Counted from the stretch's first letter, positions 17,570-27,319 are shown. The stretch is DNA of 41,480 bases from FEN-1073 sp050010135 (GCA_050010135.1 JBEKLP010000012.1:1-41480); one strand, 5' to 3'. Notes: generated by a model not told the origin, from the letters alone. Numbers and translations: made by a program.

Positions 17570-18513
17570 GGCGCCTTCGCCCCCGATCCATCACGCTGCC
17601 AGCGCAAGGTGGCATCCAACCCGGCGCGGAAATCCGTTTTCGGTGAGAACCCGAGCAACGCGCGGGCGCGCTTTGGTGCGCAGCGCGAATGGCGGATATC
17701 GCCCGTGCGCGGCGCGGACAGTTCCAGCTTCAATCGCACGCCGCACAAGGCCTCCAACTCGGAGCGCAAATCCAAGATGCTGCGCCCCCGGCCGCTGCCG
17801 ATATTCAGCACCCGGCCGTCCGCACGATCCGATTCGCAAGCAAGGATATTTGCGCGGACCACATCCCCCACGTAGATGAAATCCCGGGTCTGCCGCCCGT
17901 CACCGTAGATCGTCACGGGCATGCCGGCGACGGCGCGCGCAATGAAAATCGCGATCACCCCGGAGTACGGCGAATGAAAATCCTGCCGCGGGCCGAAAAC
18001 GTTGAAGTACCGCAAACAAACGCAGGGCAATTGATAGGAGGAATAATAGGAAAGAGCGAAGGATTCGCCCGCCAATTTGCTGGCCGCGTAGGGCGAGAGC
18101 GGCATCGTCGCCTGCTCCTCCCTGGCGGGAATCGGACCCGCGCCGTAGACCGCGCAGGAGGAGGCCAACACCACTTTGCGAATCCGCGCCTCACGCGCAG
18201 CCTGCATCACGTTGAGGGTTCCCCCGACGTTGACGGCGAGCGTTTCCTCCGGGTTCTCAACGGATTGGGTCACCGAAACCAAAGCCGCCTGGTGCAGAAC
18301 GAAATCCATCCCGGCCACAGCCGTCCGGACCGCATTCCGGTCGCGAATGTCCCCTTCGAGAATCTCCACCCTTCCGAAAACCGCGGAAAGATTGTCCTTC
18401 CGGCCGGTGGAGAAATTATCCAGGATCCGGACCGAATGTCCCCGTCCGACCAGACTCTCGGCGAGATGCGATCCGATAAAACCGGCGCCCCCGGTGATCA
18501 GATATTTTGACAA
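17566..18513 (-). CDS. NAD-dependent nucleotide-sugar epimerase/dehydratase
   Basis: A 315-residue extended SDR. The NAD-binding loop GGAGFIGS is at 8-15. The catalytic set is SSCAVYG (118-124) with Tyr142-xxx-Lys146 (SPYAASK). The C-terminal sugar-site signature GDGRQTRDFIYVGDVVRA is intact. The overall pattern is that of UDP-glucose/UDP-GlcNAc 4-epimerases (GalE/WbpP group). Length is right. The ATG begins MSKYLITGGAGF, immediately at the fold. It overlaps the CapD-like gene by 4 bp and follows the GT2 gene after 32 bp. It probably supplies an epimerised UDP-sugar to the transferases of this locus. Confidence 0.93.
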   Translation of the reverse strand: MSKYLITGGAGFIGSHLAESLVGRGHSVRILDNFSTGRKDNLSAVFGRVEILEGDIRDRNAVRTAVAGMDFVLHQAALVSVTQSVENPEETLAVNVGGTLNVMQAAREARIRKVVLASSCAVYGAGPIPAREEQATMPLSPYAASKLAGESFALSYYSSYQLPCVCLRYFNVFGPRQDFHSPYSGVIAIFIARAVAGMPVTIYGDGRQTRDFIYVGDVVRANILACESDRADGRVLNIGSGRGRSILDLRSELEALCGVRLKLELSAPRTGDIRHSRCAPKRARALLGFSPKTDFRAGLDATLRWQRDGSGAKAP

Positions 18514-18545
18514 GGCGTTCCGCCTCCGCGCGGAAGAACGATATT

Positions 18546-19607
18546 TTACCGAAACGAGCCCGCTTTACCCAGCCGCCCATTTCCCCCTGTCAGGCTGCGA
18601 AAAAGCCGCCCGGAATTCGCAACGATACCGACCCAAAAACCTATCCCCCAAGAAAAATGAATGCAGGTAAACACCCATGGCATCACCGCCGCATACATTG
18701 GGGTCTTGTTCTTCAAGGCTTCCCAAAGAGAAAATCCCGCGCATACCAATATGTAAAGCGCAACCTCCGCCCCCAGCAGGATCGCCAGCGGGAAATAGAA
18801 TTTCGATCCGAGCGCCAGAACCGCCAGCGACAGGACGAACACCGCCGGGATTACCTGTCGAACGCGCAACGACCGCGGATGGAATGAAATCATCGCCGCC
18901 TTCTGTCGCCCGTAGAGTAAATATTGCCTCGCCAGCGAGTGAAGGTCCGGCCGGGCGATATACCGCGAGCGGATGTCCGGGGAGAAAAAAATTCTTCCAC
19001 CCGCAGCGCGGATTCGAAAAAAGAATTCGTAATCCTCGTTAACCGGAACCTGCTCGTTGAAAAAACCCACCCGGACGAATACTTCCCGCCGGAAGACGCC
19101 GAAGGGAACGGTATCCACCTCCCCCGGCTTGCCGCCCACGCGATACCGGACTCCTCCCGCGGCCAGCGGATCGCCTGCGGCAACAGCGATCGTCCGGGCG
19201 ACAATTCCCATAGCGCCGGGCTGGACATCCCACATTCCGCCGACAGCCTCGCATCCGGTCTCCGAAAGCGCGCGGACGGATTGTTCCACGTAGTCCGGAT
19301 CGGGAACGGCATGGGCGTCCATCCGGAGAATGATTTCACCCGTCGACGCGCGCACTCCGGTGTTCAGCGCGGACGGAGCGGTGAGCCCCGGGTTGTCGAT
19401 GACGCGAATCGGGGACTTCGGATGGGTCTCGATGAACCCCCGGACCCGGCCGCGCGTGCCGTCCGTGGAGAATCCGTCGGCGACGATAATTTCCATCCGC
19501 TGGCGGGGATAGGTCTGACGATCCAGCGCGTCCAGAACCAGCCCAATGGTGCGCTCCTCATTCCGACTGGGAATAATGACTGACACGAGAGGTTGTGGAT
19601 CGGTCAT
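18546..19607 (-). CDS. GT2 family glycosyltransferase with C-terminal membrane helices
   Basis: A 353-residue inverting-type transferase. The N-terminal GT-A domain opens VSVIIPSRNEERTIG, and the metal-binding region is RMDAHAVPD. NEDYEFFFRIRAAGG supplies the later acidic motif. The C-terminal third has two to three membrane helices (about 250-345), as in ExoA-like succinoglycan transferases. The ATG at 19607 overlaps the stop of the upstream GT4 gene (ATGA, 19604-19607). An in-frame start 27 codons earlier would lie inside that gene and is less likely. Donor and acceptor are unknown. Confidence 0.92.
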   Translation of the reverse strand: MTDPQPLVSVIIPSRNEERTIGLVLDALDRQTYPRQRMEIIVADGFSTDGTRGRVRGFIETHPKSPIRVIDNPGLTAPSALNTGVRASTGEIILRMDAHAVPDPDYVEQSVRALSETGCEAVGGMWDVQPGAMGIVARTIAVAAGDPLAAGGVRYRVGGKPGEVDTVPFGVFRREVFVRVGFFNEQVPVNEDYEFFFRIRAAGGRIFFSPDIRSRYIARPDLHSLARQYLLYGRQKAAMISFHPRSLRVRQVIPAVFVLSLAVLALGSKFYFPLAILLGAEVALYILVCAGFSLWEALKNKTPMYAAVMPWVFTCIHFSWGIGFWVGIVANSGRLFRSLTGGNGRLGKAGSFR

Positions 19608-20800
19608 CGGGGCTGGGTTTCCAGAAGGGCGGAATATTCCCGCTCGAGCGCTTCGGCGATTCGATTCCATCCATAGCGCTCCACCCACGCGCGCGCGGCC
19701 TTTCCGATCCGCTTGCGCTCGGCGCCCTGGCGCAGCAAACGGACAACTACAGCGGCGAACGTCCGATCCGGCGGAGCCAGAAGAATTTCTTCGCCGTTTC
19801 GGGCGGGGATGCCCTCGGCGCCCAGGGGCGTGCTCACCACGGCTTTTCCGGCAGCCATCGCCTCGAGGATCTTCAGGCGCATCCCGCCTCCGCTTCGCAG
19901 CGGGACGACGACGACCGACCCGCGGTTTAAATACGGGCGGACATCGTCGACAAACCCGGTTACCGCAATCGAGTGGTCTTCTTCAGGCCATCCCAGAATA
20001 TCGGTCGGCGGATCCTTGCCCACCACGATCCAGCGGGCGGTCTCTTCTTCTTTGAGAATCCGCGGCCAGATCTCCCCCCGGAACCAACGCATCGAATCCA
20101 CGTTCGGCGGCCAATTCAAGGAGGCGATGGAAACCACCGTTCCGGGCTCCTCGCTCATCGGCTGCGGGTAAAACCGTTCCAAGTCCACGCCGGCGGGTGA
20201 GACGGCCACTTGCGCATCGGGAGCCATGCGCCGGACGCGCTCGGCGTCTTCCTCAGTGATGGCGAGGCACAGGCTGGCCTGCTCGCAGGCACGGGCCTCG
20301 AACTGGAGCATTCGCCGGGCCTGGAGGGCGACGTACCAGCTGAACGGGGGCGTGATGGTCCGCGCGTACCGTTCGGCCAATAAAGATTCCACATTATGCA
20401 ATCGGAGCACGGCGGGCCGGTTGTGCTGTTGCACCAACCCCAGATAATGCGCCATATGCGTGTTTTCCAACTGGACCAAGTCGAACAGTTCCTCCTGGAA
20501 GGCCGAACGGATGGCATCAGACATCGCGCCGGATTTGTATTTGGCAGCCGTGTATGGCAGCGAAGAAAACAGATTTCCGATAGCTGAGAGAGGATTGGTG
20601 GTGGTATCGTGGGGAATCGCTTTCGCCCACATCAAGCCCGCATGGGCGCGAAGCTCATCGGCGGCCTGCGGCGAACCGAACCCCAAGAAGGCCGCCTGAT
20701 GTCCGCGTTCCGTCAGATGCCGGACGAGTTCATAGATGGCGATCCGTCCGCCGTCGGTGGCCGGCCATGGGATTTTCGGAGCGACGAATAAAATCCTCAT
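19604..20800 (-). CDS. GT4-type glycosyltransferase
   Basis: A 398-residue GT-B transferase. The N-terminal acceptor domain begins MRILFVAPKIPWPATDGGR, a beginning shared by the sugar transferases associated with PEP-CTERM/exosortase loci. The donor domain carries SPAGVDLERFYP, GFVDDVRPYL and the retaining-type end GGGMRLKILEAMAAGKAVV, with the second glutamate of the E-x7-E-like pattern. The ATG at 20800 lies 1 bp after the stop of the membrane-protein gene; a frame opening 42 codons earlier would overlap that gene. It overlaps the GT2 gene by 4 bp. The sugar specificity cannot be read from the sequence. Confidence 0.92.
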   Translation of the reverse strand: MRILFVAPKIPWPATDGGRIAIYELVRHLTERGHQAAFLGFGSPQAADELRAHAGLMWAKAIPHDTTTNPLSAIGNLFSSLPYTAAKYKSGAMSDAIRSAFQEELFDLVQLENTHMAHYLGLVQQHNRPAVLRLHNVESLLAERYARTITPPFSWYVALQARRMLQFEARACEQASLCLAITEEDAERVRRMAPDAQVAVSPAGVDLERFYPQPMSEEPGTVVSIASLNWPPNVDSMRWFRGEIWPRILKEEETARWIVVGKDPPTDILGWPEEDHSIAVTGFVDDVRPYLNRGSVVVVPLRSGGGMRLKILEAMAAGKAVVSTPLGAEGIPARNGEEILLAPPDRTFAAVVVRLLRQGAERKRIGKAARAWVERYGWNRIAEALEREYSALLETQPR

Positions 20801-20801
20801 T

Positions 20802-22340
20802 TCAGGTCGCCTTGCCCCTTGGCGTATCCTGGGCTGCTCGTTTTCGAACCCGCCAGACGATCCACGCGGCTGCCGCGATAAGCGCTGCAAAGAGAATCGG
20901 CAACGGGCTGTGCAGCTTCCAGGCAATCAATCCCGTCAGGGGAATCCAGAACACCAATCCCAGGTACCACCATTTCCAGCCGAAGACCAGCCCTTCCGCC
21001 GCAAGCATCAATGCAAACGGCATAATCATATCCCGGTGCCGGGATTCCCGCGGGATAAGAATCGAGAACACCAGGAAGAGACCGGCGCCGCAAACCACAA
21101 CCGGCCAAACATCCCCACGGCTGCGGCGGACCGCCTGAAAAAAACCCAAAATGGAAAAAGGGATCATTGCATACCACAGCCACATTCCGGGGAAGGCGAT
21201 GAAAGATGGATCAAAACCCGACACTCCAGACAGTGTTCCAGGGAAGATCCAGGCATAGGGCGCCAATGCGGTGGATATCGTGGAAAGGAGTAGATACCGG
21301 ACGAAGCCCGCCGGATGACCGATGATCCAGCCGAGAAACGCGCCAAACGTTCCGGTTACCGGCACATCCGTTGTCTGGAACAGCAGGGATTGGGTGTTCA
21401 CCGCGATGGACGGCAACGAAAATGAAGCAATCTTCGGCCAAAGGAATACCACGCAGACGGTTGCCGCGGCAAGGAAAATCAACCAGCGTACTATCCGGCC
21501 GGACCGAAGGAACCACACGACGAGCAACGTCGCACCGGCCGCCGCCAAAGCCAGCCGGGCATAGTTGGCGGCATCCCGGATGACGCCAGCCGCCAACCAA
21601 GCGAGGATCAACACGGCCGCCCAACCGGCTGCGCGCAAAATTCGTTCGCGGGAATAATTTTCGGAGGCAAAAAAATTTTCCAGCCGATACAGCGCCAGGA
21701 AAAAGAGAAGCAACAGAAATGCGAATACCGTGTCCTTCAAGGTCATCAACCCCCAGAGCCAGAAGCCGGTATAGAACGCCGTCAGCCAGCCAGCCCAGCG
21801 CGCGGGTGCCGATCCGAAAAGGATCGCGCTGATTCGATAGACCAAATACACTGATGCCGCACCCAAAACCGCGTTGATTGCCACGGCCGCTGCCGGCGCT
21901 CGGCCGATAACGTAATACAACACCGCCAGGATACGGGGATAAGTATCGTTTTCCATCGAGGCCAACCGGCCCGCTGCCTCCGGCAGAATCCCGTGATTGT
22001 GCCAAGCCTGTGCCAGGATCCAGGCTATCCGGTCGTACCCCGTGGCATCCTTGTAAAGATAGTTGGGATTGCTCCCCGTTATTCCATAGAAAATCGCCGT
22101 CGCCAGAAGCCGCACGCCCAGCGCCACAAGGAACAACCGCAGGACAAAGCGCCGTTCCTCGGCCGGAGAATCCCAAAGCGCCCATCCGATCGCCGCTCCG
22201 CCGGCCAGGATCACCATCAGCACCGGCGCTCCCAGTGTTTCCCAGGGGAGGACGGCGATCACCAATGCCCCGGCCGCGGCCAGAATAATCGACAATCCCA
22301 TCCATCCGTCGATCCGGGTTCGGGCAAACGGTTCGCGCAT
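20802..22340 (-). CDS. Polytopic membrane protein, GT-C/ArnT-like
   Basis: A 512-residue protein with about eleven or twelve hydrophobic helices. An outer loop after the third helix carries YKDATGYD (Asp98, Asp103), comparable to the acidic first-loop motif of GT-C glycosyltransferases that use lipid-linked sugars (GT39/GT83-like). A polymerase (Wzy-like) role is the alternative. The ATG at 22340 has GAGG 8 bases upstream and places a short cytosolic tail before helix 1. A frame opening far upstream (to 22808) runs antisense-free across the next gene and is not credible. It lies among glycosyltransferase genes, with GT4 genes on both sides. Confidence 0.84.
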   Translation of the reverse strand: MREPFARTRIDGWMGLSIILAAAGALVIAVLPWETLGAPVLMVILAGGAAIGWALWDSPAEERRFVLRLFLVALGVRLLATAIFYGITGSNPNYLYKDATGYDRIAWILAQAWHNHGILPEAAGRLASMENDTYPRILAVLYYVIGRAPAAAVAINAVLGAASVYLVYRISAILFGSAPARWAGWLTAFYTGFWLWGLMTLKDTVFAFLLLLFFLALYRLENFFASENYSRERILRAAGWAAVLILAWLAAGVIRDAANYARLALAAAGATLLVVWFLRSGRIVRWLIFLAAATVCVVFLWPKIASFSLPSIAVNTQSLLFQTTDVPVTGTFGAFLGWIIGHPAGFVRYLLLSTISTALAPYAWIFPGTLSGVSGFDPSFIAFPGMWLWYAMIPFSILGFFQAVRRSRGDVWPVVVCGAGLFLVFSILIPRESRHRDMIMPFALMLAAEGLVFGWKWWYLGLVFWIPLTGLIAWKLHSPLPILFAALIAAAAWIVWRVRKRAAQDTPRGKAT

Positions 22341-22420
22341 TAAATAGACCTCGGGGATTTTTTTCCCATGCGACTGCCTTAATAATTTCTCTGCCGGTGG
22401 ACGGCGGGGATCGGCTGCAT

Positions 22421-23539
22421 TTACTCGGAGGATCTTCCCAACACCTGGCGGTACACCGAACGGGTTCCTTTCATCATGCGGTCCAAAGTATACTCCCGCG
22501 CGATGGAAGCCCCCGCCCGCCCCATAGCAATGCGGGTGTTCCAATCCCCGGCGAGCCGGATCATTGCTGACGCCAACTCCGCCGGGTTTTCCTTGGGCAC
22601 GAGGCAACCGTTGCGTTCCGGCTCGACCAGGTCGCGATTCCCGCCCACATCGGTGGCGATGCATGGTAATCCGCAGGCCATTGCCTCGAGGAGCGTATAG
22701 GGAAAACTTTCGAACCATGAAGGCAACACGAACACATCGGATGCGCCCATAAGGTTCCGTGCTTCCTCGCGGGAAATTCTCCCTGGGAGCGCCAGGCGTG
22801 CGGCCCAACCGCCCCGCTGAGCCGTGCGTAAAATCTCCTCGCGCGCCGGGCCGTCCCCCACCACGTACAATTGCGCATCGGGAATCCGCGCGGCCACAAT
22901 ATCAAACGCCGCGGCCAGATTGTCCATCCCCTTCTCACGGGCCAGCCGGCCGACATACAGGAAGCGAATTTCTCCGCCGGTTCGATTTTCTAGGGTGGCG
23001 GATCCGAACCACTCCGGCTCTAACCCATTCGGGACAAGGCAGGCTTTGCCGGGCTGCACCAGACGCCCGTCCAAATACATTTGCCGGATCGTCCGGGAAA
23101 CGAAGATCACCTTGTCGCTTGCCAGCCGGTCAAGCCAGCGTTCCGCCAAACGGTACCAGCCGATGGCAGCCGGATTTTGCGGCAGGAAGAACGAGGGGGT
23201 ATGCACCGTGTGCACAACCGGCACCCCCGCCGCGCGCGCCGCCAGACGGCCGATCAAGCCGCCGCGGGTATCGTGGGTGTGGACTAGCGCGATTTTTCGC
23301 GAGAGGAATTCCTTCCGCAACCGGACCAGCGCCGCCAGATCGGCCTTCCCGGCGCGCGGAAGCACGATGCACCGCGCCCCCAGCCGTTCCGCAAGCGAGA
23401 TAAACGGCTCACCCAGCGTTCCAAAAACCTGGAATTCGTATTCTCCGGCCAGCCCGCGGAACAGCTGCAAGAGATGGGTTTCTATTCCCCCGGTGGCGAG
23501 CGGGGAGAAGGAAACAATCGCGACGGGCGGCCGGCTCAT
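22421..23539 (-). CDS. GT4-type glycosyltransferase
   Basis: A 372-residue GT-B transferase. The acceptor domain opens VAIVSFSPLATGGIETHL. VHTHDTRGGLIGRLAARA follows, and the donor domain has VPNGLEPEWF, LYVGRLAREKG and ESFPYTLLEAMACGLPCIATDVGG with the retaining-GT4 glutamates. The ATG at 23539 is preceded by a GGGGGGCGAAGG stretch; a start 21 codons earlier gives an unlikely N-terminus. An 80-bp gap with no visible feature separates its stop from the membrane-protein start at 22340. The gene probably adds one sugar to the lipid-linked or growing glycan; specificity unknown. Confidence 0.93.
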   Translation of the reverse strand: MSRPPVAIVSFSPLATGGIETHLLQLFRGLAGEYEFQVFGTLGEPFISLAERLGARCIVLPRAGKADLAALVRLRKEFLSRKIALVHTHDTRGGLIGRLAARAAGVPVVHTVHTPSFFLPQNPAAIGWYRLAERWLDRLASDKVIFVSRTIRQMYLDGRLVQPGKACLVPNGLEPEWFGSATLENRTGGEIRFLYVGRLAREKGMDNLAAAFDIVAARIPDAQLYVVGDGPAREEILRTAQRGGWAARLALPGRISREEARNLMGASDVFVLPSWFESFPYTLLEAMACGLPCIATDVGGNRDLVEPERNGCLVPKENPAELASAMIRLAGDWNTRIAMGRAGASIAREYTLDRMMKGTRSVYRQVLGRSSE

Positions 23540-23736
23540 CCTTCGCCCCCCGTGGGTTGTCCGCGAGCGGAAGAGAACGTCCCACCATTGGCTTGGAGGC
23601 AACCGGTCCTGACGGGGGTTTTATGGAATACCGTCTCTCGCAGGCGGGTGACCCATATCGTACCGATCGGAAAGCAGGGATGGCGATCCGCCGGAAGGAC
23701 ATCGCGAACATTTTGCTCCCGTGGAATTCTGTTCAT
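23536..23736 (-). CDS. Possible small ORF bridging two glycosyltransferase genes
   Basis: A 66-codon frame that exactly fills the gap between two GT4 genes. Its ATG overlaps the stop of the upstream gene (ATGA, 23733-23736) and its TGA overlaps the start of the downstream gene (ATGA, 23536-23539). The product is basic, with RVR/RG-rich stretches and a glycine-rich end (TGGEG), and has no recognisable domain. No Shine-Dalgarno precedes it. The double overlap suits coupled translation, yet chance is possible because any frame starting at that ATGA would be noticed. Confidence 0.22.
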   Translation of the reverse strand: MNRIPREQNVRDVLPADRHPCFPIGTIWVTRLRETVFHKTPVRTGCLQANGGTFSSARGQPTGGEG

Positions 23737-24899
23737 CGGGGGGTTAAGAGTTCCTCATAAAGGGATTCGAACTTGCGGGTCATGAGGTATGTAGAATACC
23801 TTCCTTCGACGAACGAACGGGCTGCGCGGCCCATCGCCACACGGCGTTCGGGCGGCAGAGCCATGGCTTTCTGCAGGCACCCGACCAGCGCCAGCACGTC
23901 TCCCACCGGAAAAACATAACCGGTCTCCCCTTCCGCCACGATCTGCTCCCCGTCCGCCGCGTCAGAAAGGATCACCGGCTTGCCGCATGCCATGGCCTCC
24001 AATACCGAGTTGGGGAAGGCTTCGGAACGGGAGGGAAGGACCAGCCAATCCAGCGCGGCGTAAACCCGCTCTATGTTTTTTATCACCCCCATCTGCCGGA
24101 CAACCTCCTCCAACCCTTGCTCCTGGATTTGTTCATCCACTCCTTCCCGCGCGTCTGCATACGTGGTTCCCCCGACCAGAATAATCTTCGCGAAGGCGGG
24201 CCAGGAACCGGAATTTTTCATTTGCGCCACGGCAGTCAGCAAGGTGGCGTGATCCTTGACCGGCGAGTATCGGGCAACCATGCCAAATACCAGATCGGAG
24301 GCGGAGAGTCCGAAGGCCGTGCGAGGCGCGCGCCAATCGAGACCGGGAGTGAACCGCTCGAGGTCGACGCCGTTTGGGATGACTTCTATCCGAGAGGAAG
24401 GAATGCCCAGCAGATCGTGCGCCTCGCGCGCCGCGAAGTGGGAGTTGGAGACGATGCGCGCGCTGGCGCGCCAGAGGACGCGCTCGGCGGTTTGCCAGAG
24501 TGGCGGATAGAAACCGGCGATGCGCGTGCGCAGCGATGTGACGACGCGGTGATGCCCGGCCAGCGGTCCGGCGATGCGCGCGTAAAGATCGGCCGTACGC
24601 AGGTACGACTGCACCACCGCCGGCCGCTCCCGCAGGATCAACCGCCAGAGCCGGAAGACGACCACCAGGGCGCCGAGCTTACCGAGCGGTTTGCGCAAGC
24701 TGATCAACCGCGCATCCTGCAGCGGGATTTCCACCGGAACGCGATCCAAACCGTAGACCACCACCGCGATCGGTTCAAACCGCTCCCGGTCCAGGCGACG
24801 CACAAGCTCCGCCGCCTGGCGTTCCGTTCCGCCGGAGGCCAGGGTGGGGATGAGGAAGAGGATTTTTTTTCTTTGCCGATTCGACGGGTTCGGTTGCAT
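23733..24899 (-). CDS. GT4-type glycosyltransferase
   Basis: A 388-residue GT-B transferase. It opens with a basic tail and ILFLIPTLASGGTERQAAE, the glycine-rich acceptor-domain loop of GT4 enzymes. The donor domain shows VIPNGVDLERF, MVARYSPVKDH and SEAFPNSVLEAMACGKPVI, with both expected glutamates. I chose the ATG at 24899. The ATG at 24908 (three codons earlier) sits only 2-3 bases from GAGG, too close, while 24899 is about 11 bases from it; either is possible. It follows the GT-C-like membrane protein gene by 68 bp. Confidence 0.92.
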   Translation of the reverse strand: MQPNPSNRQRKKILFLIPTLASGGTERQAAELVRRLDRERFEPIAVVVYGLDRVPVEIPLQDARLISLRKPLGKLGALVVVFRLWRLILRERPAVVQSYLRTADLYARIAGPLAGHHRVVTSLRTRIAGFYPPLWQTAERVLWRASARIVSNSHFAAREAHDLLGIPSSRIEVIPNGVDLERFTPGLDWRAPRTAFGLSASDLVFGMVARYSPVKDHATLLTAVAQMKNSGSWPAFAKIILVGGTTYADAREGVDEQIQEQGLEEVVRQMGVIKNIERVYAALDWLVLPSRSEAFPNSVLEAMACGKPVILSDAADGEQIVAEGETGYVFPVGDVLALVGCLQKAMALPPERRVAMGRAARSFVEGRYSTYLMTRKFESLYEELLTPR

Positions 24900-24967
24900 G
24901 ATTCTCATTTCCTCACGCCCAACACCGCAAAGTGCAGGGGTCGGGAAGCTGGCGGAATGCCCGCGTC

Positions 24968-26131
24968 TCAAGCCGAAAAGAAAACGTTTGCCATATACCA
25001 GGCATAAATAACCTGGGTCAGGAAGCTCAATCCAATCAGAATGCCCAGAACGGGCATCCGGAGCCGCCGGGGGACAAACCCAAACAATCGATCCCGGTAG
25101 AGGATCAGGGGCAGGATGAGAATTTTACTAAATCTCACCACTGCCCAAATCTCATGCTGGTTGAGCGTTACAGCCATCCCCAGCACAACGGTTGGAATCA
25201 GAATGGAAACAACCTTCCGATACAAATCCCGTATATTCCGCGGCGCGGTCCGGTCGGTTAATACACGGACAAGAATGTAAACGGCTGTTAGGACAACCAG
25301 CGAGAGAATTCCAACCTTCGCCCAGCCCGAGAAACCCCTGCCCATTAAGGTGCCGATCCATCCATCCAGAATTGGCAGCGATCCCTGGGACACCACCTGC
25401 GCCTGAACGATGGAAGCGATGGTCCATAACGGATCCTTCGTGACCACGGTCTGCCAAATCCACAAGAGAACCATCGGCGCGATGGTCAGCGCCGTCATCG
25501 CCAGGAGTTGCTTTGTATCGATGTCCCTCGGAATGGATGGCGGACGATTCTTTTCCCGCACCCAAACCGCCCACGGCACGAGTAGCAGCAGAGGCGCGAA
25601 AATCCAGGCAACCGGATGCATCAGCGTCGCCACACCCAACACCGCACCCGATGCAACCCAGCGACTTCGCATCGCCAAAAGGACGCTAAGGATCAGGAGA
25701 AATAGGACGATGGCATCAATCTGCGGAAAGATCGCATACAGGCTTCCCACGAACGGCCAGGCAATATAGAGGAACGCCATCGCCCATCCGCGATGAGCGA
25801 TTCCTTCCTGCCGGCAAAGGGGAATCATCAGCAGCGCGCCGCCCAAGAGGAAGAGAAAGGAGAAAGCCTGCATGATCTGGAGCGGCCCAAGCCAGGCTCC
25901 CGCCACCGTATGTAACGCCGCGATCAACCAAGGATAACCCGGCGGGTGATGGGGATGGAACGGCAGCCCCCACGTCAGGCTTTCCTTCCAATAGGTATAG
26001 ACATCCCCATTGGGGTTGAAGAAATCGAATTTCCACACGGCCGACATCCACTGCGTCAAACCGGTAAAGAAGAAGAAACAAACGGCGAGAAACAGAGCCG
26101 GCAGTGCGTATGATCTCTTACGAATGGGCAT
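24968..26131 (-). CDS. Polytopic membrane protein, GT-C/GT39-like
   Basis: A 387-residue protein with about nine or ten membrane helices. The first outer loop carries NPNGDVYTYW (Asp43) and then HHPPGYPWL (61-69). Both fit the pattern of GT-C mannosyl/arabinosyl-type transferases (an Asp in loop 1, then H-P-P-G near the next helix). The C-terminus is short and hydrophobic. The ATG at 26131 has GAGG 6 bases upstream; the ATG two codons earlier has none at a usable distance. It sits 30 bp after the GT4 gene ending at 26162. It probably takes a sugar from a polyprenyl-phosphate donor at the outer face; this is inferred from the fold. Confidence 0.86.
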   Translation of the reverse strand: MPIRKRSYALPALFLAVCFFFFTGLTQWMSAVWKFDFFNPNGDVYTYWKESLTWGLPFHPHHPPGYPWLIAALHTVAGAWLGPLQIMQAFSFLFLLGGALLMIPLCRQEGIAHRGWAMAFLYIAWPFVGSLYAIFPQIDAIVLFLLILSVLLAMRSRWVASGAVLGVATLMHPVAWIFAPLLLLVPWAVWVREKNRPPSIPRDIDTKQLLAMTALTIAPMVLLWIWQTVVTKDPLWTIASIVQAQVVSQGSLPILDGWIGTLMGRGFSGWAKVGILSLVVLTAVYILVRVLTDRTAPRNIRDLYRKVVSILIPTVVLGMAVTLNQHEIWAVVRFSKILILPLILYRDRLFGFVPRRLRMPVLGILIGLSFLTQVIYAWYMANVFFSA

Positions 26132-26161
26132 GATCATCCTCGAAGAATGACGGCCACGATG

Positions 26162-27319
26162 CTACCCTGTCAGGATTCCCAAGATTTTTTCCGCCCGCCG
26201 CTCCCAGGTATATTGCTCCACGTCCTGCCTGGCCTGCCGCGCGATTCTCTCGCCCAATCCGGGATCGTCCAACAACCGGCGGATCCCTTCGGCTAGTGCT
26301 GTCGGGCTATCGGGCGCCACCAGAACCGCGTTCTCGCCGTCGTGCAGCACCTCCCGGAGCGTCGGAAAGTTCGTCGAGACAATCGGTCGTTCGGCCGCCA
26401 TATATTCGAACATCTTCATCGGCGAGATGGAAGCCATGATCGGCGTGCGGGTGGTATACGGCATGACCAAAACATCCGCGGCCCAGAGATACAGCGGGAT
26501 CCTCGCGTTTGGCACCATCCCCTCGAAACGGACCCGATCCGCAAGGCCCTGCTGCGCCGCGACGGCGCGAACGCGTTCCACGTCGGCGGGTTTGCCGCCG
26601 GCAAAGAGCAACCGCGCGCCGGGGATTTTCGCAAGCGCTTGAATGAGTTCCTCCCCGCCGCGTCCTTCATATATATGACCGGCGTGCACGATCCACGATC
26701 CCTGATCCGGCAGACCCACTACGTTTCTGGCTTCCGCCCGGCTCATTGGATTTTGGAATCGCTGCAGATCCACGCCATCCGGCGCCACATGGAGAATATC
26801 GTCCCTGGCGCCCGCAGCGATGGAATCTTCAAGGAGCCGGCGGGTGATGCAGAACATGCCCCGCAGATCGGGCGAAAGCGAGCGGTCGGAAACCAGCGTC
26901 TGCCAGATCGGGTACCGCCGGTCCTCCTTCAGATCATGCGACTCGAAGCCCGTGCGGATCCCGGAGCGGGCGAGCCAATAGGCCGCCCACGGATCCCGGG
27001 TATACGCCAGGCGGTATCCCCGCATCTTGGCGTAGGTCGCTGCAGCAAGGGCGAACCCCCTCACCGCGAACCGCTTCCGAAAATGCGGGTATGGCAACCA
27101 TCGCACCGTAAACGGTCGCGCCAGCGCGAAGCGCTCCCGGAGTGTGTCTCTCAAGCGGGCGTCTTCCTGGAAATACGGCGCCGCGAGTTCCACTTCGGCA
27201 TGAGCGGCGAACCCGGCGCACATCTTCAGCACCTGGACGCAATTGGCCTGGTCGGAGGGAATCCTCGAACGGGAGACATATAGAATCTTAGGCTGCGTTA
27301 TCGCCGTCTGGATTTTCAT
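26162..27319 (-). CDS. GT4-type glycosyltransferase (paralogue of the 27316-28443 gene)
   Basis: A 385-residue GT-B transferase. Its N-terminus reads ILYVSRSRIPSDQANCVQV, and the region from KMCAGF on aligns with the neighbour. The donor domain has VAPDGVDLQRF, then HIYEGRGGEELIQAL, and ends MKMFEYMAAERPIVSTNFP. This EYMAA motif replaces the more common EAMAxG and is shared with the gene at 27316-28443. The start at 27319 overlaps that gene's stop (ATGA, 27316-27319). The shared motifs and adjacency mark a tandem duplication. Confidence 0.92.
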   Translation of the reverse strand: MKIQTAITQPKILYVSRSRIPSDQANCVQVLKMCAGFAAHAEVELAAPYFQEDARLRDTLRERFALARPFTVRWLPYPHFRKRFAVRGFALAAATYAKMRGYRLAYTRDPWAAYWLARSGIRTGFESHDLKEDRRYPIWQTLVSDRSLSPDLRGMFCITRRLLEDSIAAGARDDILHVAPDGVDLQRFQNPMSRAEARNVVGLPDQGSWIVHAGHIYEGRGGEELIQALAKIPGARLLFAGGKPADVERVRAVAAQQGLADRVRFEGMVPNARIPLYLWAADVLVMPYTTRTPIMASISPMKMFEYMAAERPIVSTNFPTLREVLHDGENAVLVAPDSPTALAEGIRRLLDDPGLGERIARQARQDVEQYTWERRAEKILGILTG

